Shown here: positions 1 through 6,409 of the stretch, piece by piece
Layout of the letters: every line of letters begins with the position of its first letter
Position numbering within the stretch: position 1 is the first letter of the stretch
Assembly: GCA_050330055.1 (NCBI GenBank)
Contig: JBHJOF010000223.1
Location: 1-6,409, forward strand
Source of the DNA: JBHJOF01 sp050330055
GTDB taxonomy: Bacteria; Pseudomonadota; Alphaproteobacteria; Kiloniellales; JAKSDN01
DNA: 6,409 nucleotides
Direction: 5' to 3'
Program-made: the position numbers and the translations under genes
The notes under the pieces: model-generated
Seen by the model: the letters and a program-made list of their open reading frames with translations, nothing else
Told to the model about the DNA's origin: nothing
The model's database searches: none

Positions 1-1
1 C

Positions 2-604
2 GATCCCCTGGGCGAGCAGCACGATTGGTATGCCCTGATCGAACTCTCGGCCGGCAAGGGCGCGGGCGGCCTGGGCGAAGCGCTGGAGTCGGTGCTGGCC
101 GAGGCCTACGAGGACGGCCTGGTGCCCGACGCCACCATCGCCGCCAACGAGGCGCAGGAGGCCGGCTTCTGGCGCATCCGCGAGGCGATCGTCGAGGGGC
201 AGAAGCCCGAGGGCGGCTCGATCAAGCACGATATCGCCGTGCCGGTCTCCGCCATCCCCGCCTTCGTCGCGCGCGCCACGGCGGCGGTCGAGGCCCTCAT
301 CCCCGGCATCCGCCCGGTGATCTTCGGCCACATCGGCGACGGCAACCTGCACTTCAACCTGAGCCAGCCCGAGGGCGCCAACCGCGAGGCCTATCTGGCG
401 CGCTGGGCCGAGGTGAACCGCCTGGTGCACGACATCGTCACGGAGTTCGCCGGCTCGATCAGCGCCGAGCACGGCCTCGGCCGCCTCAAGGTAGCCGAGA
501 ACGCGCGCCTGAAGTCGCCGGTCGAGATCGCCCTGATGCGCCAGGTCAAGCAAGCGCTCGACCCGCACAACATCATGAACCCGGGCAAGGTGGTGGAGGT
601 TTAG
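2..604 (+). CDS. FAD-linked D-2-hydroxyacid dehydrogenase, C-terminal part (5' partial)
   Basis: This is the C-terminal 200 residues of an FAD-dependent oxidase of the GlcD / D-lactate / D-2-hydroxyglutarate dehydrogenase family (FAD-oxidase C domain), which oxidises a D-2-hydroxyacid to the 2-oxoacid. The reading frame is open from the first bases, so the true start and the N-terminal FAD-binding (PCMH-type) domain lie outside the window. Visible family marks, numbered from base 2, are GHIGDGNLHFNL at about 109-120, SAEHGLG at about 154-160, and the C-terminal LDPHNIMNPGKV. In the D-2-hydroxyglutarate dehydrogenase branch, the two histidines of HxGDGNLH and the glutamate of the AEHG motif bind the active-site metal; H110, H117 and E156 are all present here. 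It ends at TAG 602-604, 19 bp before the convergent kinase remnant. The exact substrate (D-lactate, glycolate, D-2-hydroxyglutarate) cannot be settled from this half. The family call is firm. Confidence 0.93.
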   Translation, partial: DPLGEQHDWYALIELSAGKGAGGLGEALESVLAEAYEDGLVPDATIAANEAQEAGFWRIREAIVEGQKPEGGSIKHDIAVPVSAIPAFVARATAAVEALIPGIRPVIFGHIGDGNLHFNLSQPEGANREAYLARWAEVNRLVHDIVTEFAGSISAEHGLGRLKVAENARLKSPVEIALMRQVKQALDPHNIMNPGKVVEV

Positions 605-623
605 GATGCATCGCCATTACGGC

Positions 624-779
624 CTAAAGCCCGATCGTCCACTTGATCAGCTCGGTGCACTCCACCGGTGTGGCGCGGCTGGTGTCGACTTCGAGGTAGT
701 AGGTCATGTCCCTATGAACACAGTCGTATTGCCAGCGCGCCAGGCCGATCATGTGGTCACCGCGCTCGCGGAAATCCAT
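624..779 (-). pseudogene. Truncated chloramphenicol phosphotransferase-like kinase, C-terminal remnant
   Basis: On the minus strand an open frame ending at TAG 626-624 encodes 51 residues that match, from memory, the C-terminal end of chloramphenicol 3-O-phosphotransferase-like proteins (CPT family). The order of marks agrees: an RGD near the start, then G-L-A plus Q, VH, YxLEVDT, and EC about ten residues before the end. These proteins are normally about 175-200 residues with an N-terminal P-loop (GGSSAGKS-type) that binds ATP; nothing like that part is present in the window. The frame stays open to 926, but the residues beyond 779 do not look like the family, and the DNA changes there from G+C-rich to much lower G+C. 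I read it as the 3' end of a gene cut by insertion of the neighbouring low-G+C segment. It is convergent with the dehydrogenase. The ATG at 779 is probably an internal methionine and not a real start. The alternative, a small functional ORF, is unlikely. Confidence 0.68.
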
Positions 780-805
780 CGCTGTGATGTTTGGAGAGTT
801 CTTAT

Positions 806-1402
806 ATGAGGCTGGAACTTGACAAAGAGAAGGCAGCATCGCGGCAGTTAGATACCGCAATTGAGATGATGTTCCAAGGTGGCGATATCGTCTCAGTCCA
901 TACTCTTGCTTCAGCAGCATCTGCAATTTTCGCGGACCTATTACATGCTAGAGGCCACAAGGCATGGCGAGACGAAATTATCGCGTGTTTTCCAGACGAG
1001 GAAAGAGAGGTTGCTCGGGTCTTAAGGGAAGCTCAGAACTTCTTTAAGCACGCCGATAGGGATTCCGATGCCATGCTGACATTCCACGAATCAACAAACG
1101 ATGAAACAATTATCGTCGCCACATTAGAGTACGGCGAACTTCTGCGTCTGAACAAGGGTTCTCGCAAGAAGCTAACTACTCCCATGTCAGTATTTCAGAT
1201 GTGGTACTTTGCCAAGGCTCCAGATATCTTGCTGCTAGCACCTGAGAAAGCAGGAGAGCATATCGTTCAAGCAGCCCAGGAGCTCTTCCCAGGTCTAAAG
1301 GCGTATCCAAGATTTCACCAGCTCGCACTTGGTACGAAGGCACTAGCGGAATTCAGTGATCGGAAGCGGAAGAGTGGGTCAGTGTCGCAGGCTGAAGGCT
1401 AA
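806..1402 (+). CDS. Conserved-type hypothetical protein on low-G+C DNA (VHTLA / NFFKHAD motifs)
   Basis: This encodes a 198-residue soluble protein that I cannot assign to a function. It has no signal peptide or membrane segment. Predicted layout: a helix at about 8-24, the motif VHTLA (31-35) leading a helix to about 49, a charged helix at about 64-77 running into NFFKHAD (78-84), a strand-rich middle (90-118), then helices and a basic tail. The sequence resembles an uncharacterised bacterial family with the same two motifs that I recall without a name. The conserved N..KH in an all-helical N-terminal half is reminiscent of HEPN-type domains, but that is speculation. The start is ATG 806 because TGGAGAG (792-798) sits 7 nt upstream; the in-frame TTG at 791 has no such site. 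Two sampled lines give 30/60 and 25/60 G+C against about 40/60 in the first gene, and codons such as TTA, ATA-rich strings and AGA occur, which points to horizontal acquisition. It lies beside a broken kinase gene. Confidence 0.82.
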   Translation: MRLELDKEKAASRQLDTAIEMMFQGGDIVSVHTLASAASAIFADLLHARGHKAWRDEIIACFPDEEREVARVLREAQNFFKHADRDSDAMLTFHESTNDETIIVATLEYGELLRLNKGSRKKLTTPMSVFQMWYFAKAPDILLLAPEKAGEHIVQAAQELFPGLKAYPRFHQLALGTKALAEFSDRKRKSGSVSQAEG

Positions 1403-1574
1403 AGTGCCCAACGCATTTTAAACTGAGCTCTGACTGCGGCTTCAGGGGATGAGTCACAGACCAATAGGCTGGCCGCACTGTCTGCGGATAGCCCCAGATC
1501 AGCTACAATCATGGGGCCTCACTCACACCGCTCTAGCAAAGCCGGCCTTCGAACCGTAGCACTCTAGCATGGCG
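1403..1574. other. Non-coding stretch after the low-G+C gene
   Basis: No family-like protein is visible on either strand. G+C content is intermediate between the low-G+C gene and the host-like DNA that resumes near 1560, so the right edge of the insertion probably falls in here. A weak inverted repeat, TGACT at 1431-1435 against AGTCA at 1452-1456, has no T-tract. GCCCAAC at 1405-1411 resembles one half of an integron attC site but has no partner. A 37-codon minus-strand ORF (1399-1512) is present but unsupported. I see no direct repeats or terminal inverted repeats that would define a mobile element. Confidence 0.4.
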
Positions 1575-1611
1575 GCCCGGTTGCCTCCCCTCTGCGCCTC
1601 GTCTAACGTCG
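1575..1611 (+). repeat. 37-bp dispersed element, copy 1 (upstream of VOC gene)
   Basis: This is the first copy of an element found again at 3328-3364. A 16-bp block starting GCCCGGTTGCC and a 9-bp block CTAACGTCG are identical in both copies and are separated by 12 bp in each. Counting the spacer, 32 of 37 positions agree. It carries the promoter-like hexamers described separately. Similarity drops on both sides, so it is not part of a longer duplication. Confidence 0.75.
1581..1609 (+). promoter_or_regulatory. Putative sigma-70-type promoter for the VOC gene
   Basis: TTGCCT at 1581-1586 and TAACGT at 1604-1609 are separated by exactly 17 bp. They match the consensus at four of six (-35) and three of six (-10) positions, including the key T, A and final T of the -10. 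The same pair with the same spacing stands upstream of the acyl-CoA dehydrogenase gene. Transcription would start near 1616, giving a leader of about 80 nt before ATG 1697. Confidence 0.5.
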
Positions 1612-1620
1612 TCGCAGAAA

Positions 1621-1707
1621 ATGACCAACTTGAGGAAGCTTGGCGCGCGTTCCCCGGACGTCGCAGCCGCGGCATTCAGTGAGGAGATGTCTATCCATGA
1701 GCGATGA
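1621..1707 (+). other. Possible 28-codon upstream ORF overlapping the VOC start
   Basis: An ATG at 1621 opens a 28-codon frame that ends at TGA 1705-1707, just inside the VOC gene and in another frame. Its beginning, RKLGARSPDVAAAF, is faintly like the N-terminus of carboxymuconolactone decarboxylase-family proteins. There is no good ribosome binding site, and its start lies only a few bases after the predicted transcription start. It could be a leader peptide, a decayed gene start, or chance. I would not call it a gene. Confidence 0.18.
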
Positions 1708-2119
1708 CATACCGAGCATCATGAGTCACGTCTCGATCGGCACCAACGACTTCGCGCGCGCCGCGGCGTTCTATGATGCCGTCCTGGCGACGCTCGGGGC
1801 CCGGCGCATCATGGAGCATCCGGGCGCCGTCTCCTGGGGCAAGCAGTTCCCGGAGTTCTGGCTACACGCGCCCTTGGACGGCAAGCCGGCCAGCGTCGGA
1901 AACGGCACGCACATCGGCTTCATGGCGCCGTCCAAGGAAGCCGTGCGGGCCTTCTACGAGGCTGCGCTCGAAGCCGGCGCCAAGGACGACGGTGCCCCGG
2001 GGCCGCGGCCCGACTACGGCCCGCCCTACCACGGCTGCTTCGTCCGCGACCTGGACGGCCACAAGATCGAGGCGGCCTTCTGGGACTTCGCGCTGGCGCA
2101 GGAACTCGGCCTGGGCTGA
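1697..2119 (+). CDS. VOC-family (glyoxalase / bleomycin-resistance fold) protein
   Basis: This encodes a 140-residue single-domain vicinal-oxygen-chelate protein, the usual length for small glyoxalase-like family members. Two beta-alpha-beta-beta-beta modules are visible: MSHVSIGTNDFARAAAFYDAV at about 9-29, and the second from THIGF (71-75) to RDLDGHKIEAAFWD (117-130). Likely metal ligands are H11, H72 and E125, in the positions used by glyoxalase I-like enzymes. The motif FVRDLDGHKIEA is typical of the branch annotated as lactoylglutathione lyase-like or glyoxalase/bleomycin-resistance proteins; substrate is unknown. ATG 1697 is chosen because GAGGAG at 1681-1686 lies 10 nt upstream; an internal ATG at 1721 would remove only eight non-conserved residues, and an upstream TTG at 1640 lacks support. 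The gene is a single unit preceded by a promoter-like element and convergent with the phosphoesterase gene 34 bp downstream. Confidence 0.88.
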   Translation: MSDDIPSIMSHVSIGTNDFARAAAFYDAVLATLGARRIMEHPGAVSWGKQFPEFWLHAPLDGKPASVGNGTHIGFMAPSKEAVRAFYEAALEAGAKDDGAPGPRPDYGPPYHGCFVRDLDGHKIEAAFWDFALAQELGLG

Positions 2120-2153
2120 GGCCGATCAGGCCGGCTTTGCTTCCTGGACTTCG

Positions 2154-3242
2154 CTAGTCCGGCGCCTGCGGGGCATCGGTGCCGACGCGGCTAATCAGGG
2201 TGAAGCGATCAGGGACGCGCCCGCGGATGTCCCGGAAGTGGCAATCGGCCCGTCTCGCCTCGCCGTTCGCCTTGAAGGTGCAGAACAGCGCGCCGAAATC
2301 CGCGCCCTGGTCTGAGGTATAGACGGCGGCCCACCAAGGGCCGCCGCGCTTCTGGTCCCTGATGCTCATGCCGCCGAGCCCTGAGACGAAGACGAAGCTT
2401 CGCCCCGCCTCGAGCACGAGCGTGTTGCCGGTCGAGGCCACGCTTTGCGTCTCGAATCGCTCCATCAGATGGCTGCGGGAGTAGACGTGCTCGTGCGCCG
2501 TGGCGACGATGGCGCCGGCCTCCCTGCAGGTCTCATAGGCCTGCCAGCCGACTTCGTCCATCTTGTCGCCTGTCTGCATGAGCCGTTGATTGGCATGCCA
2601 GGAGCAAATCCGCCAGACCGCGGTGGTTCGGGCCAGCTGCTCGCGCAGGTAGGAGACGTGAGCGGGATCGTCGGGCGAGTCCGCGGGCAGCGTCCCGATA
2701 CCGGACAGCAGGAAGAACAGGTTCTTGTAGCGGCAGGCGGACCTGACGCCGAGGTCGCCGCTGCACTCGGCGCCCGGAATCCGGTTGAGGCGGGCCTGCA
2801 GCTTCGCCTGATAGCCGTCCGGTCCGCTCCAGCGCTTGCGGTCGTGATTGCCGACGGCGGCAAAGACCGGGAAATCGGCGCCCAGCACGCCGGTGAGAAG
2901 CGCGTCCCAGGCCTCCGGATCGTCGTCGTAGTCGAAATCACCCTGGTGCAGCACCATGTCGGCGCCCTGCGCCTTGATCAGCTCGAGCACGGCGCGCGCG
3001 TCGGGGCCCAGGCCCTGATCGCCGATGAAGGCGACCGTGACCGGCTCCGTCGGCTCGGCGGCGGCCGATCGTGTTTGCCACGGCAGGACGAGGGCGGCCG
3101 CGACGAGCAGGCCGGCCGCCGCGGCGATCGGAGATCGTCGTCGCCGCGCAACAAGGTGGAACCGGTCCGGCTGACGTTCCAAGATAGCCTCATCGCCGTC
3201 GGATGGCTGGAAGCCGCCGCCCGCACCGTCCGATCCGGCCAC
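2154..3242 (-). CDS. Exported calcineurin-like metallophosphoesterase, purple-acid-phosphatase-like
   Basis: This encodes a 362-residue phosphoesterase probably acting outside the cytoplasm. From the GTG start, an Arg-rich stretch RRRR (33-36) precedes a hydrophobic core (about 39-54) and a likely signal-peptidase site after RSAAA (58-62). The five metal-binding blocks follow in order: GDQG (74-77), GDFDY (101-105), GNHD (131-134), SWH (214-216) and AHEH (249-252). The GDxG and GDxxY forms are those of purple acid phosphatases, where the Tyr binds the ferric iron. Most bacterial calcineurin-like enzymes have DxH and lack this Tyr. GTG 3242 has GGAGG five bases upstream. A TTG at 3182 (residue 21) also has GAGG five bases upstream and would give a more usual signal-peptide length, so the start is uncertain. 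Four cysteines (160, 170, 213, 239) could form disulfides. It is divergent from the acyl-CoA dehydrogenase gene and convergent with the VOC gene. Natural substrate is unknown. Confidence 0.9.
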   Translation of the reverse strand: MAGSDGAGGGFQPSDGDEAILERQPDRFHLVARRRRSPIAAAAGLLVAAALVLPWQTRSAAAEPTEPVTVAFIGDQGLGPDARAVLELIKAQGADMVLHQGDFDYDDDPEAWDALLTGVLGADFPVFAAVGNHDRKRWSGPDGYQAKLQARLNRIPGAECSGDLGVRSACRYKNLFFLLSGIGTLPADSPDDPAHVSYLREQLARTTAVWRICSWHANQRLMQTGDKMDEVGWQAYETCREAGAIVATAHEHVYSRSHLMERFETQSVASTGNTLVLEAGRSFVFVSGLGGMSIRDQKRGGPWWAAVYTSDQGADFGALFCTFKANGEARRADCHFRDIRGRVPDRFTLISRVGTDAPQAPD

Positions 3243-3327
3243 GCGAGCCTCCAGTCCTCAAGAGATGGTTTGGAACCGGACAAGCGCTGTCAACGCCGCC
3301 AACATGACGTTGCCGAGCCCGCACCCT

Positions 3328-3364
3328 GCCCGGTTGCCTCCCCCCGCCCCCTCGCCTAACGTCG
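3328..3364 (+). repeat. 37-bp dispersed element, copy 2 (upstream of acyl-CoA dehydrogenase)
   Basis: This is the second copy of the element at 1575-1611, in the same orientation and at a similar place relative to a gene start. The five differences all fall in the 12-bp middle segment, between the invariant 16-bp and 9-bp blocks, as expected if the two ends are what is being kept. Confidence 0.75.
3334..3362 (+). promoter_or_regulatory. Putative sigma-70-type promoter for the acyl-CoA dehydrogenase gene
   Basis: TTGCCT at 3334-3339 and TAACGT at 3357-3362 are 17 bp apart, identical in hexamers and spacing to the element before the VOC gene. A transcript would begin near 3369, about 50 nt before ATG 3418. 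It lies in the 175-bp divergent gap between the phosphoesterase and dehydrogenase genes. No clear promoter for the minus-strand gene was found there. Confidence 0.5.
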
Positions 3365-3417
3365 CCCCAAGGGCAACAAGCGGCCCGACCAGGGACATAT
3401 TTAGAGCCAGGGGCGAC

Positions 3418-5226
<1,809 letters not shown>

Positions 5227-5247
5227 GGAACGCTGCTGCTGAGGCGC

Positions 5248-5298
5248 AAAAAAGAAGGGGGCCCGACACTAGCCTGGGAGGGATAGGTGCCGGGCCCC
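5248..5298 (-). terminator. Strong intrinsic terminator on the minus strand
   Basis: A 12-position stem pairs 5258-5269 with 5287-5298 around a 17-nt loop. On the minus-strand RNA every position can pair, one as G-U; on the plus strand that position is an A-C mismatch. On the minus strand the stem is followed at once by TTCTTTTTT (5256-5248). On the plus strand the run is A-rich and lies before the stem, with no T-tract after it. The signal is therefore oriented to stop minus-strand transcription, although no minus-strand gene lies to its right. The stem may still help stop the acyl-CoA dehydrogenase message 31 bases past its stop codon. Confidence 0.72.
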
Positions 5299-5319
5299 GG
5301 TTGAGGTCTCATCAACCTC
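5299..5319. repeat. Two overlapping, mutually exclusive small hairpins
   Basis: GGTTGA (5299-5304) pairs with TCAACC (5312-5317) over a 7-nt loop, while GAGGT (5303-5307) can instead pair with ACCTC (5315-5319) over a 7-nt loop. The two pairings share bases and cannot both form. The element directly abuts the large hairpin at 5258-5298. It could be the 5' stem of the candidate minus-strand RNA or a switch in a plus-strand leader. Confidence 0.5.
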
Positions 5320-5375
5320 TAGTCGGCGGATGGGAAACCGCGATGAAAGACTGCCGTTCGAGCGGTCCCGACGCA

Positions 5376-5389
5376 TTGACATGAATCAA
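5376..5389. promoter_or_regulatory. FNR/FixK-like binding site
   Basis: The 14-bp sequence TTGACATGAATCAA fits the TTGA-N6-TCAA form bound by CRP/FNR-family regulators such as FNR, FixK and DNR, with nine of ten bases of TTGAT-N4-ATCAA. It lies 106 bp before the glpK ATG. Placed at -41.5, it would activate a plus-strand start near 5424, where no -10 is visible, or a minus-strand start near 5341, where a weak one (CAGTCT) is. Its first six bases, TTGACA, are also a perfect -35 hexamer, but I find no good -10 at 16-18 bp on the plus strand. Confidence 0.5.
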
Positions 5390-5477
5390 TAGTGAGGCCT
5401 TGGAACGGGGGTCGGGGTGCCCTTGATCTTCGCACTGCTTGCTTCCAGAGTGGCGCGCAACAAGGACAAGAGCGAAC

Positions 5478-5486
5478 AAGGGGAGG
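5478..5486 (+). promoter_or_regulatory. Ribosome binding site of glpK
   Basis: The run AAGGGGAGG ends 9 nt before ATG 5496 and is a strong Shine-Dalgarno sequence. It fixes the glpK start. It is also a natural pairing partner for the CCCUCCC loop of the candidate minus-strand RNA made just upstream. Confidence 0.75.
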
Positions 5487-5495
5487 CGCGCCGGC

Positions 5496-6409
5496 ATGAG
5501 CAGAACGGACAGCGTGCTGGCCATCGACCAGGGCACCACCAGCAGCCGCGCCATGGTGTTCGACCGCGGCGGGCGGCCGCTCGGCCGGGCGCAGAAGGAG
5601 CTGCCGCAGCACTTCCCGCAATCCGGCTGGGTCGAGCACGACGCCGAGGACATCTGGCGCGACACCCTGGCGACCGCGAAGGGCGCTCTGGAGAACGCCG
5701 GCCTAGGGGCGGCCGACGTCGCCGCGATCGGCATCACCAACCAGCGCGAGACCACCCTGCTGTGGGACCGCAAGACCGGCCAGGCGGTGCACCGCGCCAT
5801 CGTCTGGCAGGACCGTCGCGGCGCGCCGCTCTGCGAACAGCTGCGCAAGGAGGGCTGCGAGCCCATGGTGCAGGAGCGCACCGGCCTGCTGCTCGATCCC
5901 TATTTCTCCGGCACCAAGCTCGCCTGGCTGCTCGACAACGTGCCCGGCGTGCGGGCGCGCGCCGAGCGCGGCGAGCTCGCCTTCGGCACCGTGGACAGCT
6001 TTCTCCTGTGGCGCCTGACCGAGGGCCGGGTGCACGCGACCGACGCGACCAACGCGGCGCGCACCCTGCTGTTCGACATCCGGCGCAAAGCGTGGGACGA
6101 CGACTTGCTGAAGATGCTGAATGTGCCCGCGGCGATCCTGCCCGAGGTGCGCGACAACGACGCCGAGTTCGGCGCCACGCCAACCTCTATGCTGGGCGCG
6201 CCGCTGCCGATCACCGGCATGGCCGGCGACCAGCAGGCGGCGACCGTCGGCCAGGCCTGCTTCCAGCCGGGCATGATGAAGTCGACCTACGGCACCGGCT
6301 GCTTCGCGCTGATGAACACGGGACGCGAGGCCGTGACCTCGAAGCACCGGCTGCTCACCACCATCGCCTACAGCTTGTCGGGCGCGACGACCTACGCGCT
6401 GGAGGGCTC
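5496..6409 (+). CDS. glpK: Glycerol kinase (3' partial)
   Basis: This encodes the first 304 residues of glycerol kinase, about 60 percent of the usual ~500. The enzyme phosphorylates glycerol to sn-glycerol 3-phosphate with ATP in the cytoplasm, trapping glycerol for lipid synthesis and catabolism. Visible marks: the phosphate-binding LAIDQGTTSSRAMVFD near the N-terminus (about 8-23); NQRETT (82-87) with the glycerol-contacting R84 and E85; the FGGY-kinase signature YFSGTKLAWLLDN (136-148); TDATNAARTLLFDI; GMAGDQQAA with the catalytic base D245; and STYGTGCF. The frame runs off the window edge within the ALEG motif. ATG 5496 has AAGGGGAGG nine bases upstream. No glpF, glpD or glpR is visible to its left, so glpK appears to start its own transcription unit. 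Its upstream region holds an FNR/FixK-like site and a structured element, which could tie its expression to oxygen or redox state; that link is inference. Confidence 0.97.
   Translation, partial: MSRTDSVLAIDQGTTSSRAMVFDRGGRPLGRAQKELPQHFPQSGWVEHDAEDIWRDTLATAKGALENAGLGAADVAAIGITNQRETTLLWDRKTGQAVHRAIVWQDRRGAPLCEQLRKEGCEPMVQERTGLLLDPYFSGTKLAWLLDNVPGVRARAERGELAFGTVDSFLLWRLTEGRVHATDATNAARTLLFDIRRKAWDDDLLKMLNVPAAILPEVRDNDAEFGATPTSMLGAPLPITGMAGDQQAATVGQACFQPGMMKSTYGTGCFALMNTGREAVTSKHRLLTTIAYSLSGATTYALEG

Larger units (their letters stand above)
5248..5341 (-). ncRNA. Candidate minus-strand small RNA with CCCUCCC loop
   Basis: I infer a short non-coding RNA of roughly 75-95 nt. Its 3' end is the terminator hairpin and T-tract; its 5' end is a guess, placed near 5341 by putting the FNR/FixK-like box at about -41 (a weak -10, CAGTCT, lies at 5353-5348 on that strand). 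The terminal loop carries CCCUCCC (minus strand of 5276-5282), complementary to a Shine-Dalgarno sequence. Loops of this kind are known in alphaproteobacterial small RNAs such as the cuckoo RNAs of Rhodobacter and the NfeR1/alpha-r14 family, which repress translation by pairing with ribosome binding sites. A second small hairpin (5299-5319) lies upstream in the same RNA. No protein frame fits. The alternative is a stand-alone terminator or a 5' leader element acting on the plus strand. Confidence 0.42.

Noticed and set aside
606..809. 67-codon plus-strand ORF after the dehydrogenase
   Set aside because: It is the complement of the kinase remnant; the minus-strand reading gives family-like residues and this one does not.
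1399..1512. 37-codon minus-strand ORF, convergent with and slightly overlapping the low-G+C gene
   Set aside because: It has an ATG with a weak GAGG four bases upstream, but no recognisable domain, and this length is easily reached by chance.
1405..1560. Integron attC site after the low-G+C gene
   Set aside because: GCCCAAC at 1405-1411 fits the RYYYAAC half-site just past a stop codon, as in gene cassettes, but no GTTRRRY partner or matching imperfect palindrome follows within 150 bp.
1530..1570. tRNA-like GGTTCGAA on the minus strand
   Set aside because: The flanking bases do not form a T-stem, and no acceptor, D or anticodon arms can be folded around it.
2120..2162. Terminator between the convergent VOC and phosphoesterase genes
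   Set aside because: A 7-bp stem (2144-2150 with 2156-2162, one G-T pair) overlaps the phosphoesterase stop codon and lacks a T-tract, and the GGCC pair at 2120-2132 gives only a 4-bp stem. Either may contribute, but neither is a convincing terminator.
3265..3417. N-terminal extension of the acyl-CoA dehydrogenase from ATG 3265
   Set aside because: The extra 51 residues are proline/alanine-rich and unlike the family, they cover the conserved promoter-like element, and the family's own N-terminal motif begins right after ATG 3418.

Overview
This window reads as chromosomal DNA of a high-G+C proteobacterium, most likely an alphaproteobacterium. One sampled line of the first gene is 40/60 G+C, codons are strongly GC3-biased, and long spurious antisense ORFs mirror the real genes. 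The lineage is an inference from base composition, gene types and the FNR/FixK-like site; the sequence alone does not prove it.

Layout, left to right. (1) Positions 2-604 hold the C-terminal 200 residues of an FAD-linked D-2-hydroxyacid dehydrogenase (D-lactate / D-2-hydroxyglutarate type), plus strand, cut by the window edge. (2) Positions 624-779, minus strand, hold a 51-residue remnant matching the C-terminal end of chloramphenicol phosphotransferase-like kinases. The likeness stops abruptly at about 779, where base composition drops. (3) Positions 806-1402 hold a low-G+C gene for a 198-residue protein of unknown function with VHTLA and NFFKHAD motifs. It appears to be a foreign insertion that cut the kinase gene. 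(4) Positions 1403-1696 are non-coding, with a promoter-like element at 1581-1609. (5) Positions 1697-2119 encode a small VOC/glyoxalase-fold protein. (6) Positions 2154-3242, minus strand and convergent with the VOC gene, encode an exported calcineurin-like metallophosphoesterase with purple-acid-phosphatase-like motifs. (7) Positions 3418-5226 encode a 602-residue acyl-CoA dehydrogenase of the long DmdC-like subfamily, divergent from the phosphatase. (8) Positions 5227-5495 are non-coding but highly structured: a strong hairpin with a T-tract on the minus strand, a pair of overlapping small hairpins, and an FNR/FixK-like palindrome. (9) Positions 5496 to the right edge hold the first 304 codons of glycerol kinase, glpK.

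The intact genes fit general catabolism: 2-hydroxyacid oxidation, acyl-CoA oxidation and glycerol entry. They do not form one operon; each seems to be its own transcription unit. The VOC and acyl-CoA dehydrogenase genes carry near-identical 37-bp upstream elements (32/37 by my alignment). Each contains TTGCCT-N17-TAACGT, so they may share a promoter class.

The two parts most worth following up are the glpK upstream region, which may encode an unannotated minus-strand small RNA with a CCCUCCC anti-Shine-Dalgarno-like loop under FNR/FixK-type control, and the low-G+C insertion at about 780-1500 with its uncharacterised protein and the kinase gene it seems to have broken.
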